From assembly GCA_032821775.1 (NCBI GenBank), contig JAVLRN010000002.1, positions 4,340,001 through 4,404,000 of the forward strand: a stretch of DNA of 64,000 bases. The letters run 5' to 3'. This DNA is from Sanguinoderma infundibulare. Lineage: Eukaryota > Basidiomycota > Agaricomycetes > Polyporales > Polyporaceae. This document shows, piece after piece, positions 22,258 to 34,036 of this stretch (position 1 is its first letter; each line of letters opens with the position of its first letter). The position numbers were made by a program, and so were the translations under genes. The notes under the pieces are model-generated. The model saw only the letters and a program-made list of their open reading frames with translations. It did not search any database and had not been told where the DNA came from.

Positions 22258-23255
22258 ACATACGCGTCCACATGTGGTCCTGCAATCTAGGATGCCTATA
22301 TGTGGAAGGAGTTGGTGACGACTGTGGCGAAAATCCGCGCACAGGATGATGTCATGATATCATAACCGCGGCGTTGGTTAGTCCAGCCTGGTGGTTAAAA
22401 CAAGCTGAGGAGTACCTTACGACTTGAGTCAGCTGCAAAAGCCTCGAGAATGCACGGTGGAGCAGACGTCCCTCAGTGCGACCGACGTGCAGGCATGCCT
22501 ACGGCAGGGTTCGGCCCGAAGACGCGCGTCAAGTGGCTTACTTAATGTATTAAGTATGATCGCAGTCGACCGCTCTCGGAAGTCGTACTCAACGCCGGGC
22601 TACTGCAATTAATTGCCGAAGCCTCGTACAAGTGAGAGTGTGTGCGACACGTATGTTCGGACTGTTAGGGACGGGCCGCAGCATGTGAGTGCGGCATAAA
22701 CACGGATGGGTTTAGTATGGATTACTTGGCGTACAGCTTGGATCGAGGACGAGACATGACACGACGGTTAACACGCGAACGTATAAAGACACAACAGGGG
22801 TCACTAGATACATGTGCAGTACGGGAATATTAAAAACTGGGAAACGGGGGTATGGTGGGGAAAAGAAGGCAAGTATGAGGATGTACGAAGAAAACATTGC
22901 GCCCTAAGAAAACGGAGTGATACGCGGACGGGATGGTGGAACTGTGGCAGAGAACGAGTAGCAACCAATCAAAGCCAAAGACAAAAACCGGAGGCGAATG
23001 AAACCGTTAATGATACAACGAATATAGGGAGAACATGAGCGATTCCGTGGAATGTCTAAGAAAAGATGGGAAGCCGTAGCGAGTAAGGAAACACGAGCGA
23101 TCCGAGTCCGTATGCGCGTTTGACGAGGAAGGTGGTGTCGACTGTGCGAGCAGCCGTACGCGAAGACGCGTAACGTGGGGCGCAGGTCGACGACTAAATA
23201 GAGAACGCAAGTCGGCCACCCTCCACCTGGACACATCAAACAACTCGTACGCACC
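22258..23255. other. Left-arm non-coding stretch
   Basis: Conserved in the right arm (47259-48264, reversed) with scattered changes. I see no convincing exon; the part next to 23256 is the 3' region of DUF6699 gene A. Confidence 0.35.
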
Positions 23256-24033
23256 TCAGAACCGGCTCGGAGGCTGCTCAGACAGGACAGCGTCGAAGAG
23301 CGGAAAGCCATGGACCTCCGTGATGGCGATCCCGCGGAAGTACAACCCAGTCAGCCCCCGAACCGGGTACAGGTCAACGTGCCGAGGAACGTCGGGCAGC
23401 GGTCTGCACAACCTGAAACCGTACCCATCAAGGACTACCTTCTTCTTGTAGTCCTCGTAACATGAGAGGTCGACGTTCTCGATCGTATCGTACATCGCTG
23501 TCTCGATCGCCTCGAAGACGTCGCGGACTGTGATCGGCCCGCCCGGACGCCGTGGGACTACTTCGATGTAGTACGAGAGCGCAGCCGACCGCGGGACTGG
23601 GCTGAAGTTGATCTTGAACGACGTCTTGCCGTTCGGCGACTTAAAGGCCGGGAGGTCGAGGACCTCCGTAGGAATGCCCGTAGGCTTCAGCCGACTCCGC
23701 ACGTCCCATGCATATGGCATTGAGGTTAAGACCTCATGCAAAGCATGGCCCGAGGTCGAGGACGGCGACTCCTCAGACGGCAGCGGGACGGTCCTAGCCC
23801 GGGGAGCGGACGTGACCCATCCACTGAGACACACGGGGCCAACGTTAGGCTCAAATTGTCCATGAGACTGATTGGAGAACCTACCTAGGGGTCCAGACCG
23901 GAGCCTGCGCGGTTGGAAGAGGGTCAGCGAGTCGCCTCCGCGTGGGTTGTGGTGGCTGGATGACCCGGGGGTCTGCATCCCGGACGTGGGCTTGGCCTGC
24001 CCGTTGGACAGTGCTCTGCCAGTTGTTGTCCAT
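23256..24033 (-). CDS. DUF6699-family protein, gene A (left arm)
   Basis: Exons 24033-23885 and 23823-23256 give 238 aa. The N-terminal 110 residues are Pro/Ser/Arg-rich. The C-terminal domain has the DUF6699-like order: a Trp-Asp start (YAWDVRSRLKP), strands (TSFKINFSPVPRS, YYIEVVPR), the PITVRDVFEAIETAMYD helix and an RHVDLYPVRGLTGLYFRGI end. The domain name is from memory; the family has no known function. The encoded protein is identical to the right-arm copy at 46481-47258, with at least one silent difference near 23556. Confidence 0.8.
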
Positions 24034-25451
24034 TGGAATAGCGAATGGATTGGAAGAGGGGGGAGAGTGTAAGTACAAGAGTCGAGAACGACGTCGTGGT
24101 TTGTACGAAGGATGGTTTAACATCTACGACGCGCCCTGAGGTGCGAGATATACCTGGCGTCTAACACTTACCAGCGCCGCCTCACATGCCACACCCACAC
24201 TTCTACTCAACTTCCCGGCCCGTCCCAGCTCTCCTATCCTTCTTGCTCATCCTAACCGCTGCTAGAAGGCCATCCGGGGCGCCATGAATTTAAAGAGGAT
24301 TTCTGAGAGGGGCGAAACCGTAATCAACAGAGAAATGAGGCCAGAGGGGCGGGCAGCAAAGGGGAAATCGGAGCAGCGGGCTCAGAAACTTGAGAGGACC
24401 AATGGGGAGGAGGCGGGTTGGCCGGGTGCACAGCCGGGAGACGGCGAGGCAGGACGGCGCCGGAGGGCAAGACAAAGGTGGTATCGGGAGGGACTGTGGG
24501 AAACGCAAGTTGGAGGATGCGCATCGGTTATATCCTGGCGCAGACAACGTCCGCTCATGACAGCATGCGTTGTTCTCAGCCCAGCGGCACCCAGAAGCGA
24601 CGCCATTGACGGGGCTGCGCAACTGAGAAGGCGTCAGTTGCGAGCGTCCATGGGTGGGGGAACAAGGGAAATTCCCATTCGACAACCGGCCGGATGGGCG
24701 CCTCGCTCCAGACTGGCAGTCGGCGCCGTGCCAGCGTGGCCCTATTGGGCGAGGGGGCGACGTGATGGATGCGGTGAGAGCGCAAGGTTAGTTGCGGCAG
24801 TGGTCGTGACGACGCTCTGGCTTTCTGTGTACGACGTCGGTGCGGCGGTACGCAAACGACATGACGCTGCCCCGGAAAGGATGCTGAAGAAGCGCCATGT
24901 AAGGCCAGGCGAATGTTTTACGAAGCGTTGGCAACTCACACCAAGTCCGATAATTGTAACCAGCCAAAAGATGGTTGCAGAACGCCGACCAAGAAGAAAT
25001 CCAAGACAGGGTTTCAGCGAGTAGGAGAGAGGGACGAGTAGAGTAGGGCGCGAGAGACAGAGGCGAGAGAGGGAACATGAGGAGACGGGACGGGGCATAT
25101 CTTATACGACGCCCTTCTCAAGCGCCTCAGACTCCCCGTGGGCGCTCCATCCTGCTGACAAACAGAATTATCCGTGTTTGGGACTAAACCCTTCACACCC
25201 TTCGGTATAATCACCCACGTTCCATCAAATCACGTCATCTAGGGATCTTCCGTGACCAAACACGGATCTAGGCACACCGCTACGGGCGACGTGTATCCAG
25301 ATATGCGTGGCAGCGCAGTCTATCCTCTCCCTTCCCTCCGCTCTCAGGCTGCAGCTCAACGTCAAGCTTTAATGTTTCTCTACAGACTCAATATCCCTCA
25401 GAGCAGCTTTGCGTATGGATAATCCGAGTTAGCCGATAGGCATCTACTGAT
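24034..25451. other. Upstream region of DUF6699 gene A, left arm
   Basis: Strongly conserved with the right arm (45017-46480, reversed), especially 24.1-24.7 kb. Long open frames exist on both strands (24284-25024 plus, 24685-24290 minus), but composition gives no reason to call either a gene; they overlap each other and carry no motif. Confidence 0.35.
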
Positions 25452-26819
25452 ATGGATCAAAGCCCTTTGAGACGTTCTCCGGATGGCCCGTCGCCGTCTT
25501 CTCCCGACGCAGTGCTTCCACGGACGCTTCGCCTGGCCGAGCCGCTCTGTACGCCGTTCTTCTATTCCCCCTTCTCACATACCAGGCGTGTATCTCCGAT
25601 CACAGAGCCGAATGCATGCCGTACGGATAATCCTCATAAAGGCCTTCGTGAATACGTACACCTTGCAAATAGCCCTTTGTCTCCATCCAACTCGCGGACG
25701 GACGGAGGCCGCGTCATCCATCCATAGCGCTCTCATCCTAATAATATTCTTTGCGGTGATTCACAGGCCGGCCTCGAGACTCAACCAGTCCCAAGTAAGT
25801 CGATCTCCCCGTGATGTCGCATTTCGCGCTCATATGTTCAAATGACTTCATACTTGTTCAGATTGGTGGACGGACGCCGCTCAAACGCCCGAGCACGTCA
25901 TATGGGAGAGCCTCACATCGAGCCATCGGTCGACAACAAATAGCCGTATCCGCTCGTTGTCACCCTCTCCGATCGCACGAGGGGAGGGTTCGTTCTCCAG
26001 AAACATTGCTCAACCAGCGCCATTCAGATCCCGCTATCTGGATACAGGTTCTCAGCCTCACGGCGAACGCAGTCCTCGAGCGCCCTTGGCCACATAAAAT
26101 CCGGCTCCCGTACCCCCGCAAGTTCCACTGCTCCCCTCCCCCCCACCTCGGGCCTCCCACAGGACGTGGCCCAAGTGGCCCCCTCTCCGGCGTACATATT
26201 GTCATGATTTCAATCTTGAATTCATCCACACGGTAAGCACCATATATTTTGAGACTCTGAACACACTCCCGCGACAGCGTTGCTCTAACCCATCTCGGGA
26301 TGCACTGTCGAGTGGAGTGGATCGGTACGCTGCAGACATCAAGGTAAGTACTCTATCTTTATCAGCGTTGGACCTATGGTCCCAAGGTCGACTCGTTCTA
26401 TCCTTCGTAGCTGTTTACACGCCACTGCACCTTCCTTATTCAGTACGCTCCTTCTTCGAGGTAGCTCGCCTCGCTCGCCTTATCGGTCAACGAGGCGGTC
26501 GTCGCGAGGCGCAACCGCTCGTACGGTCAAATTCTTTCGCCCGTCTCCAAGCCATAGGCGTCGAACGCATGAGACACTCTCGGTCCCTTCCTCGACGCTG
26601 ACTCTGGTCCGCCTTCCCGATCCTTGCTTCTCTGGCGACACACGGTTTTGCGGTTTGTTCTCGACGAGCGCTTTCGCAGATGGAGGAGTACGCGAGACTT
26701 GCGCATTGACTCGTCGGGGCTACGGCAGCTTAGGCGGTGGTGCAAGTCCCGGGGACAAGGTGCGCGTTTCACGAAGATGGTCTTCGAGCCGACGGCGTGA
26801 GATGGGGGCCGAGGTTTGA
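25452..26819 (+). CDS. Unknown spliced gene, left arm
   Basis: A tentative gene. It starts MDQSPLRRSPDGPSPSSP (open to 25727). Later segments fit GT-AG joins: a donor at about 25795 and acceptor at 25860 lead into NWWTDAAQTPEHVIWESL, and a last frame ends at 26819 (RTVKFFRPSPSHRRRTHE and onwards, Arg/Ser-rich). I could not place every exon or identify the family. The right-arm counterpart has lost the ATG (GTG in its place), has a small indel in the WTDAAQTPE exon, and carries a MITE inside the first frame. Confidence 0.35.
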
Positions 26820-27606
26820 TACCAAGCTGATATTCGTCCAGAGGGAATCATTCCTCTTTCGACTGCGATATTCTCGACGGTGGCGTTGCTGGCTCTTCCG
26901 GTCCGCAGGAGCGCGTGTTTGGCAGAGTGGGTCCCAATATGAAGAGATGCGCGAGCAAACAGGAATGCTGCTTGCAGGATGGAGATCAGCAGGGGCGAGT
27001 ATGACGTGCACGCCACCCAGACCAATACGTCGAGACAAGAGCCCACAGAGATCGTTGTTGGTCCCAGGTTCGTGCTTGTGTCGAGTGCGAGGATCAGAGG
27101 GAGGAATGGAGGATCGGCGTGGTGGCGACGCTGCTGATGTACGTTTGTATGCGCCGCTCTGTACGTCGAGCGCGACAATCGGTCCGTCTCTGACTTCGAG
27201 CGCGTGTTGGGCGCGGTGGCGCGCCTCGCGTACTTACGCGTTGTGTTGCCAACATCAAAATACAGTTCAGACTTCGACCGGACACGATCTTGTGACTCGA
27301 GAGGTGATTGATTCGGATATAAGGCGATCTTCACGAACGTCGACGTCGCGCTCCCCCAGACGCGGCGCGTGCGTCCGTGTGTATGCTTCGGAATGTTCTA
27401 TATGGTATGTCTGGTATATCTCGGTCATCTACTCGCATGCATCTAGTCTCTGTGGCTCTGTCGTTCCGTGTCGGATAGTACAAGTACATCGCGTGCGGCA
27501 GCCAACCTAGCGCCAGTCTGCGGCGAAGGTATGACGGTCGGCTAGAGAAGCAACGTCGTCAGCGACTCTGCACTTACAGCCCAATAAGCCGAACGACGAA
27601 CGTACC
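26820..27606. other. Left-arm stretch with overlapping open frames
   Basis: Open frames exist on both strands (plus to 27510, minus 27334-26720) and are only partly kept in the right arm, where indels break them. I do not regard them as genes. Probably 3' regions of the convergent neighbours. Confidence 0.3.
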
Positions 27607-28413
27607 TTAATGCACCAAAGGTCGGTACCCGAGCACCACTCTCGCCTCTCCCAGTCTCGCATCCCACTCAAGCCCGCGGAAGAAGAGCTTCGCCCCGTCG
27701 GCACAGTTCGGATCGACGGGGTACATGTCCACCCGGCACAGTGGGGGCTCGCCACGCTCCCGTCGGAGGGTGCGGTACCCCGCCGCAACCTCCGCCGCGC
27801 GGCGTACGGTGCCGTTGGTCCGGGGGTCGATCGCGGTGTACAGGGCGTTGTGTATCGCCCAGAGGATGTCCGCGATGATGAGCGGGAGGCCTGCGCCCGA
27901 GCCGACGACGTGCGTGAAGCTGACTGTGATCCCTTCGCACGTCCAGGGAGTGATGAACCGGAGTGTGACGGTAGTGGTCGCGTTATCGAACGCGAAGGCG
28001 TGGGCATAGTGGTAGGGAAGGTCGGGCGGGGCCATCGTTCGGCGAACGTCCCACTGGACAGGACATCGCATAAGGCAACGGTGGATCTCGGGTGCGAGAA
28101 TGTGGTTGTGGGCGGGTGTCGAGGCCGGCAGGGCCCCGACGGGTGGATAGCCCGGGGGAACGAAGGCGGGAGACGGCGTGTGCGCAGGCACAGAGGCCAT
28201 GTACGGGTGCCCCGGCTGGACGACGTGGTTAGGCGCGGGAGGGAGAAGAGCCATCCTGTGAGGGCATCCCGACGCGGTCAGTTTGTGGTTACTGTTGAAT
28301 ACAGAAAAACATGCATACCCGTTGCCGAAAGGCACCTGAATGCCAGTAGGCATCGAGATGGAAGACACCTCTGGGGTGAAAGGAAAGGCCCTGGACGATT
28401 GCCTCTGGTTCAT
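27607..28413 (-). CDS. DUF6699-family protein, gene B (left arm)
   Basis: The frame is open from the ATG at 28413 to 27607, but 28318-28256 (63 bp) has good intron ends (GTATGC...CACAG) and removing it keeps the frame. About 247 aa if spliced. A Pro-rich N-terminus is followed by the domain: VQWDVRRTMAPPDLPYHY, TVTLRFITPWTCEGITVSF, LIIADILWAIHNALYTAI, AAEVAAGYRTLRRE and a CRVDMYP...GAKLFFRGLEW end. A CATAAAAG element (28471-28478, minus strand) lies about 58 bp upstream. The right-arm copy at 41497 differs at many residues and has an indel-altered C-terminus. Confidence 0.8.
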   Translation of the reverse strand: MNQRQSSRAFPFTPEVSSISMPTGIQVPFGNGYACFSVFNSNHKLTASGCPHRMALLPPAPNHVVQPGHPYMASVPAHTPSPAFVPPGYPPVGALPASTPAHNHILAPEIHRCLMRCPVQWDVRRTMAPPDLPYHYAHAFAFDNATTTVTLRFITPWTCEGITVSFTHVVGSGAGLPLIIADILWAIHNALYTAIDPRTNGTVRRAAEVAAGYRTLRRERGEPPLCRVDMYPVDPNCADGAKLFFRGLEWDARLGEARVVLGYRPLVH

Positions 28414-28470
28414 GGTGGGGCGGAGGCAGATGATGGTTGTTGGTAAAGAGCAAGCAGCGCTGCGCGCAGC

Positions 28471-28478
28471 CTTTTATG
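28471..28478 (-). promoter_or_regulatory. CATAAAAG TATA-like element of gene B (left)
   Basis: Same octamer as in front of the C2H2-like genes, at a similar distance from the ATG, and kept in the right-arm copy. Confidence 0.5.
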
Positions 28479-28795
28479 CCCCAAGGCTCATGAGTACTTG
28501 CGGCACTTGCTTCAAAGCAAAGCAACGCTGGCGACAACTTGTCGTGCCCCACGCCGGTATAGCCAGCGCGGGGCACTCGAAGAAGCACGGATACGAAGAA
28601 GCGCGTACCTTGTCTAAGCAGATCGAAATCCCAAATCTGCAACCCTAAATACTCCCGGCGGCATTCATGCTGTATCCGCGATAGACGGTCGCACGTAGGC
28701 GTCAAGAGCGAGGCATGCGATTCAGCGCCGCACAAGAAGGCAGGCCGTCGACAGGGCGTCTGCGCGCCCCTCTGAAAGGGAACCCAGTCGGGTAG

Positions 28796-29155
28796 TCAGA
28801 CCAGGAATTCACGAGCAATTCCGTCGAAGCAGGGTAGAAGATTAACCGTGGAGCCAGCGCTGAACCAAGGAACCGGTAAGCCGTCCTCGGGCTTGCACGA
28901 CGAGCTGCCCCATCGGCGGAAGGAAAACTGCGTGAGGCCAAAATCTGGATATGGCTCGGAGACGTCCGAGCCTGGGCGTGGGGTGTTGCGAATCGCGATA
29001 GAGGCGTCGTTGGGAAGCGCTACCAGGAAACAAAAGGGGGCGCAAGTGGGGGAGGGAATCACAAGCAGGGCCAAGCGAGGGAGAGGATATAGTGTGCCGC
29101 GTCGCTGCGCAGCCATCCCACGACTATCATCGCGGACACTGCCTTGTAGTACCAC
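28796..29155 (-). CDS. Hypothetical ORF conserved in both arms (left copy)
   Basis: Start MVLQGSVRDDSRGMAAQRRG; the frame matches 40746-41183 for about 105 codons (for example NDASIAIRNTPRPG and YPDFGLTQFSFRRWG), after which the ends differ by frameshift. The central part looks protein-like but I know no family for it. It may be one exon. Confidence 0.35.
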   Translation of the reverse strand: MVLQGSVRDDSRGMAAQRRGTLYPLPRLALLVIPSPTCAPFCFLVALPNDASIAIRNTPRPGSDVSEPYPDFGLTQFSFRRWGSSSCKPEDGLPVPWFSAGSTVNLLPCFDGIAREFLV

Positions 29156-30179
29156 GTACGGAGCAGAAAATTTGAGTAATCAAAATTAATCAAGGCCCTG
29201 CCCGCAAAACTGGGACGGGATGAGCGGGGTTAGAAAACACTGCGTCACGAGCCAGCTTACGCACCGAATGACCAGATTGTACGTGCCGAATACTTGCATG
29301 CGGCGACTCAATTCACCATCCACTCAGCACGGGACAGCCCCCCGAGCAGCGACCTTGCATACGTACTGGGGAGCGTCAAAAATCCTAGTTACACGGTAAA
29401 AATCACCTTGAATTACCTCGGGACGCACGTTCGACGCTCAGCCATCGGCTGGCGTTCCAGGAGGCTGGAAAGCGCCTCACCTGATGCAGACTCGTAGAGT
29501 AGATGCACCAGAGGGTATCGAGATATTGTCGGGGTAGTCGGATGGTCGAGGCGGCACCGACAGCTCTAGACCACAGCACTGGATGTCGATGAGCCCGCGT
29601 CCCCAGAGATAGAGAGAAACCGAGAATTCATTCAAAACTCACCATGATCTTTTCATCGACGTGACCCTCTTATCTATGGCACCCGCTTGCAGGAACAACC
29701 CATCCATTTGACATATCCCCAATTCGCGCACTGGGTCCGAAAGATCAAAACCATAAGCTTTCGGCACAGGACAAGCGTACGCACTCCATGCCGAAAAACG
29801 AGTCGAGCGACACATACCTTGCGAGTTCAAGACCGTCCAATGTGTCTGATCATTGATGTAATGTAACGGACATGACCGAGAGGGACGAGTGTTGCCTGGA
29901 GGAGTTGCAATCGTAGGAGGTGCTCGATTGGACGACTGCTCGAGCCGAGTGAACGGAGGTCTAGATCATAGAGCTGGAGGACATGACGTACAGGCTGTAG
30001 CGCGCCAGCGATAAACGTTCTCACGGAGCGAACTCGCACAGCCAACGACGGCGACAGGCGCAAATGTCGATGAATTGTGCAACAGGGATACACGCGATAT
30101 GAGCGATACAGTCAAAAGAGACGAATGCCATAGAAGTACAGTATTGAGAGCGAAGTAAGAAGAATAGCGGTCCTAGTGC
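29156..30179. other. Left-arm stretch between gene B side and C2H2 gene
   Basis: Conserved in the right arm. It contains a 63-codon frame (29830-29639, minus) also present at the end of a longer right-arm frame. No known domain; could be the 3' UTR of the C2H2-like gene. Confidence 0.3.
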
Positions 30180-31223
30180 TCAACAATCATCCGCAGTCAA
30201 CCTATTCCCCGGCTGGTGCATCGAGTTCGCATCCCCATAGCACTTCCCCTTCCCCATCCGCAAGTGACGGAGCAGCGCATCCTTTCTGCTGAACGTCTTC
30301 CTACACCCTCCAATCATCCCCATCCCGTTGAACTCGAAGATCGGCCCCTCGCGGACGACCTCAGCCGGTACACCGAGCCCGAGCGCGTCCATCGCAGGCA
30401 CCCCGCAGCATACCCACACCGCGACCTCAGCACCGAGCGTGTGCGTTTCGATGTGCCGCTTCAGATCCGGCATCCGACCGTTCTCCTGGACGTACGTGCA
30501 GTAAGGGCAGTGCCATCGAGTGGCCGGGACCGTAGTCGTGGAATGGGCAGGCCCGTTCCTTCGCTTGGACGCGATGAGCTTGGAGGAAGGATACGAGGAT
30601 GGTTCGCGGGGAGGCGATGGGTAGGGAGAGTAGTTCGGGCTACGATGAGCAGCACGAGAGGGTTCGGATATCGGAGCACTCGAGTAGCCATAATCGGGAA
30701 GATAGTTGTAGTGAGAGGGAGGGTATATGGGGTTGGGGGAGATGCATGGCGTGGTCTCGGGAAGTGATTGCCTGAACGCAGACGGTACGATCGCTGGGAG
30801 GGAAGAAGACGTCGGATACGAGGGGGGTTGAGAGCCGGCGATGGAAAGGTTGTAAAACTCAGTTGTCAGAGTTTCCGCGTGATGGGGGGAGCTGGGCTGG
30901 GTATGATAGGAAGGCGGCACCGCCGACTGCGCGGGGACGAAGTAAGGGCTGATACTGAGTCTTGCGCTCTCAGAGGTCAGACTTCGAACGAACGTGAGCG
31001 GTAGTGCAGCATATAGTGCAAGTGAGACTCACAAAACTTCATGCAGCTCTTGATCTGCACCGCGATATGGTTCGGTATACCCGTCGACGGGGCACGAAGG
31101 GCCGCCGGATGGATAGTCGGGATACGACAGAGGCAACTGACTGGCGTTGTAGGAGATGCCAGTGGGCGTGTAAGGACCTGCAGCGATTGCAGGGTAGTCG
31201 GAGGAGTACGCGGAGGGATTCAT
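30180..31223 (-). CDS. C2H2-like zinc finger protein (left arm)
   Basis: Exons 31223-31033 and 30960-30180 (323 aa; the acceptor may be six bases further on). Tyr/Pro/Ser-rich N-terminal two thirds, then a finger WHCPYCTYVQ...DLKRHIETH, then VCCGVP, about 35 residues and GGCRKTFSRKDALLRHLR with a closing KGKCYGD. The spacing between the cysteine pair and the second finger is far longer than in a classical C2H2 unit. Likely a DNA-binding regulator (inference). It differs from the right-arm copy at 19 of about 245 residues in exon 2, almost all outside the fingers. The stop is at 30180-30182. Confidence 0.82.
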
Positions 31224-31479
31224 CTCGAGGGAAGGAGAATGGGACGAGAGGGACCGGGGGGTCTGGTGGGTGTCGTTCTGTCCATGGCTGAGAGGGCTTT
31301 TATGCTAGACAAACGAAGAGGCGACCAGATCCTTGGGTACGGCGAATGCGCTCGAGAACCGCTCCTTTGACCGTTGTTGGAGGCCAGGAGGACGCTGTCG
31401 GGGCACGCGTGGTGGGTTGGGACAAACAGCTATCGACACAAAACGGCAACGTACCACCCTATCTTCCCACGACCCCTCT
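31224..31479 (-). promoter_or_regulatory. Promoter block of the left C2H2-like gene
   Basis: Holds CATAAAAG (31297-31304, minus strand) within TTTGTCTAGCATAAAAG, plus GGGACAAACAG and ATCTTCCCACGA further out. The inner end of the inverted repeat coincides with the outer end of this block. Confidence 0.65.
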
Positions 31480-32017
31480 GGATCTCGCCCAAGGGCACCT
31501 CGCGTGGCCTCTTCACTCATCTCGTTTTGGCCCAATGGCGCCGCGCTCGTCCCCGACTTTGTCCCGACTCATCACTGCCATGGCCCGGGACATTATCAGT
31601 ATCAGTGTACCACTTCCTGGCGATGACCTACATTCTCCCTGTCGCGGATCTACTTCATACCATCAAGCAAGGTTCGAGGTTTTTTCGATCCGTATCTCAT
31701 GAAAGACAGGATGTTGGCACGTTAGCGGGCATGCTGGCACATGCGCGTACAGTCGGGTGCCAATTAACTGACCGGACCCAATGTCGGAGCAAGCTGTTGC
31801 GGAAAGCAGCACCGGGAGACGAAATGTTCGTTCTCGGTCCCATAATGAGGAAAAGTAAGTACACAGTGACTCGAGGTGTGGCTTATAACGATGGGTAATA
31901 ATACAACACAGGACAGCCAAACTTCATCCAGCCAATACGAAGACGACGACAAGGGACAGGATAGTGGAAACGCAACATAAGGATATCCGTACCCAGGCCG
32001 CAAGCCGTAGCACAAAC
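31480..32017. other. Loop side of the left inner boundary
   Basis: Unique to the loop as far as I can see. Open frames are short and overlapping; nothing recognised. Confidence 0.3.
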
Positions 32018-32983
32018 CTACTCGCTCTCCCCTAGCTCGATAACAAACACCTCACCTCGCATCCTCTCCACCGGGACCTCATCTCTCAGTGCAGGCCGGA
32101 CGCCCTTGAAGCGCCTCCTCTCTCCAAGGAAATCGATATTGAGGAAGGGCGCCCGACCCATGGCAGATGGACGCGCCGGCCCCCACCTCCTCCTAACCTC
32201 CGCCGTCAGAATGACGCCGCGAAACAGGTCCCCGTCCATCCTCGCCATCTCGTCCTCCTCGATCGGCGTCACGAGCCACTGCCATATCGCAAGGAACACA
32301 TCGTACACCGTCACCCACCGCACGTCCCGCCCCACCAGTCTCCCCACGCGCGTCCGTGCAGCGACCTCGATCGGCTCCATCGGCAGCCCCAATCCCGCCG
32401 CGAACACGAGGACGAGGCGCTCGAGGGGGCGGGAGGCACCGTCGAACGCCGCGGCGCGGGTGAGGTCGCGTATGTCGATCCAGCGGTTCTCTGCGCGGTC
32501 GCGGATGTTGCGGATAGGGTTGTCCGCGAGGTCCCACTCGAGTCCCAACGTGCCAAACGGTGGCTCTGGGAACGCGAGAATGGGGTCGACCGTCGTGCCT
32601 GGGCCCATCACCGTGGCCGGCGGGTTGGGGTCAGGCAGCGGCCGTCGTCCGTGGGGCATCTGGACGTGGACTTGAGGTGAGCGCGGTCGTGGCGGCGGGT
32701 TGGGACTGGGTGGTATCACCCTTATGTCCGGCCCAGGGCGAGCTGGTGTCCTCGGCGGGTAATATTCCGGTGGGGTGGGCGGTCTGCTTGGTAGTCTGTA
32801 GCCAATTCCATCCCAGAGCTGGCGTGGAGGAAGATACGGGGTAACAGGAGGGAGGGGGATGAGGATAGGTCTGGGTGGAGGGGGCGGTTGCAGCGGCGCT
32901 ACCCACTGATCCTGCTCCAGTGGGTAGGGTGCATACGGCGTCCAGCTCATGTACCCTTTGGTATAATATGCAGCGGGCTGCAT
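32018..32983 (-). CDS. DUF6699-family protein, gene C (loop)
   Basis: Single open frame of 321 codons from the ATG at 32983. The N-terminal 150 residues are very Pro-rich. The C-terminal domain has the family order: LGLEWDLADNPI, LVLVFAAGLGLPMEPIEV, WVTVYDVFLAIWQWLVTPIE (the conserved V-T-V-x-D-V-hydrophobic helix), LTAEVRRRW and FLNIDFLGERRRFKGV. The long middle segment makes it larger than genes A and B. No lesions; no intron is needed, though a short one in the Pro-rich part cannot be excluded. Clearly diverged from all other copies in the window, so not a recent duplicate. Confidence 0.78.
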   Translation of the reverse strand: MQPAAYYTKGYMSWTPYAPYPLEQDQWVAPLQPPPPPRPILIPLPPVTPYLPPRQLWDGIGYRLPSRPPTPPEYYPPRTPARPGPDIRVIPPSPNPPPRPRSPQVHVQMPHGRRPLPDPNPPATVMGPGTTVDPILAFPEPPFGTLGLEWDLADNPIRNIRDRAENRWIDIRDLTRAAAFDGASRPLERLVLVFAAGLGLPMEPIEVAARTRVGRLVGRDVRWVTVYDVFLAIWQWLVTPIEEDEMARMDGDLFRGVILTAEVRRRWGPARPSAMGRAPFLNIDFLGERRRFKGVRPALRDEVPVERMRGEVFVIELGESE

Positions 32984-34036
32984 CTCGTGATGGAAGATGG
33001 AATCTTGGTGGGCGGTGGCGGAAGCGTTGAGCGCAGACTGAATGCTGGGAGTACGGTCACCGCAAGGTGGTCGTTGTACTTTTGAGAGACAGGCAGTGAA
33101 GATTCTTGGGTCGGTATATGAGGGGCAACAGAGTCAGGCTGTGCGGAAAAGCAGGACAGCTGCTGGGTCAACGTTTTCTGGGCAGAACACAAGTCACAGA
33201 CCACTTCGCGAGGTGAATGGGCCTGGGTGGCACCCCATGCAAGCAGCCGTTTGGGCTACGTCAGCATGTTCCGACATGCTACAGATGCGCGCCGAGCGGA
33301 AGAAGTCAAGAAGCACGGCTCCACGGAACTAGTCCGGCTTTCGCTGGGCTCAGCTGCTCTCCATGATACGGAAAACCTACGAAAGGAGTATCTTGCGTGA
33401 GCAGATTACACGTGTGCGAGCGCCATCTAGAGAACGCTGGCCGTGTCGCCTGCTAATTTTGGGCGATCAACTGGTGCGGACTGAGTATCGACACCGCCTC
33501 ATCTTGCGCTTCTCGTGCATTCGCGCTACATGGAATGTCGTGAGGCACATACAGGAGTCCGAGAAGTTCCAAGAAGACTTAACACCAAACGGATGGGCGC
33601 CGCCGCGGTCGTAGTCACGAAACACGCGCATAAAGCCCTCTCTGCGACATGCAACGACCCATTGAAAATGGGGGTGATAATAGACGTATCAGTGGTGTCG
33701 AAAGCCTTGCGTGTAAGGCAGGCGACGATTTTCGCATCGTCCAAGGGGTATGGCTTATGGTCTAGGAGTCCGATAGCGAGTTGGAAATGGTGCGGAGGAA
33801 ACGGGGCCAGAAATGTCCTTGAGCGCACCTCGAGGTGCGCACAAAGCATAGGACGATCGAATCGATCATCTCGGGGCGGGCCCGCTGCCTCCGATCGCCA
33901 CAGCACGAGAGAACGTCGCGCAAAATAGCCGGACCTGACATCCGAGCGCGTCAATACTCGCGTTCTCCCTGGGCGCGAATCACGCAGATGCTGCCGTTCC
34001 GCCACTCACCTGATATTGATATACTGTACATACGCG
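32984..34036. other. Loop stretch between genes C and D
   Basis: A 159-codon minus-strand frame (34005-33526) and an overlapping plus-strand frame (33515-33928) exist; neither shows a known motif, and I cannot choose between them. The sequence nearest 32984 is the upstream region of gene C. Confidence 0.25.

Larger units (their letters stand above)
21237..31479 (+). repeat. Left arm of a large inverted repeat
   Basis: Matches the reverse complement of 38440-49307 over its length, with the same gene order in mirror image. The outer edge lies in the MSVEEAS frame and the inner edge just beyond an ATCTTCCCACGA stretch. Identity is very high around 23.2-24.7 kb and lower from 25 kb to the inner edge. 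Confidence 0.93.

Noticed and set aside
24284..25024. 246-codon plus-strand frame, conserved in the right arm
   Set aside because: It overlaps an opposite frame of similar length, has no motif, and sits in a block where all DNA is nearly the same in both arms.
26720..27510. Long overlapping frames on both strands
   Set aside because: Broken by indels in the right arm and without protein-like composition.
30216..30767. Plus-strand frame of 183 codons, and its mirror at 39692-38925
   Set aside because: Antisense to the C2H2-like genes; kept in both arms only because the sense genes are.
32106..32675. 189-codon plus-strand frame
   Set aside because: Antisense of DUF6699 gene C; Ser/Arg-rich mirror of its codons.
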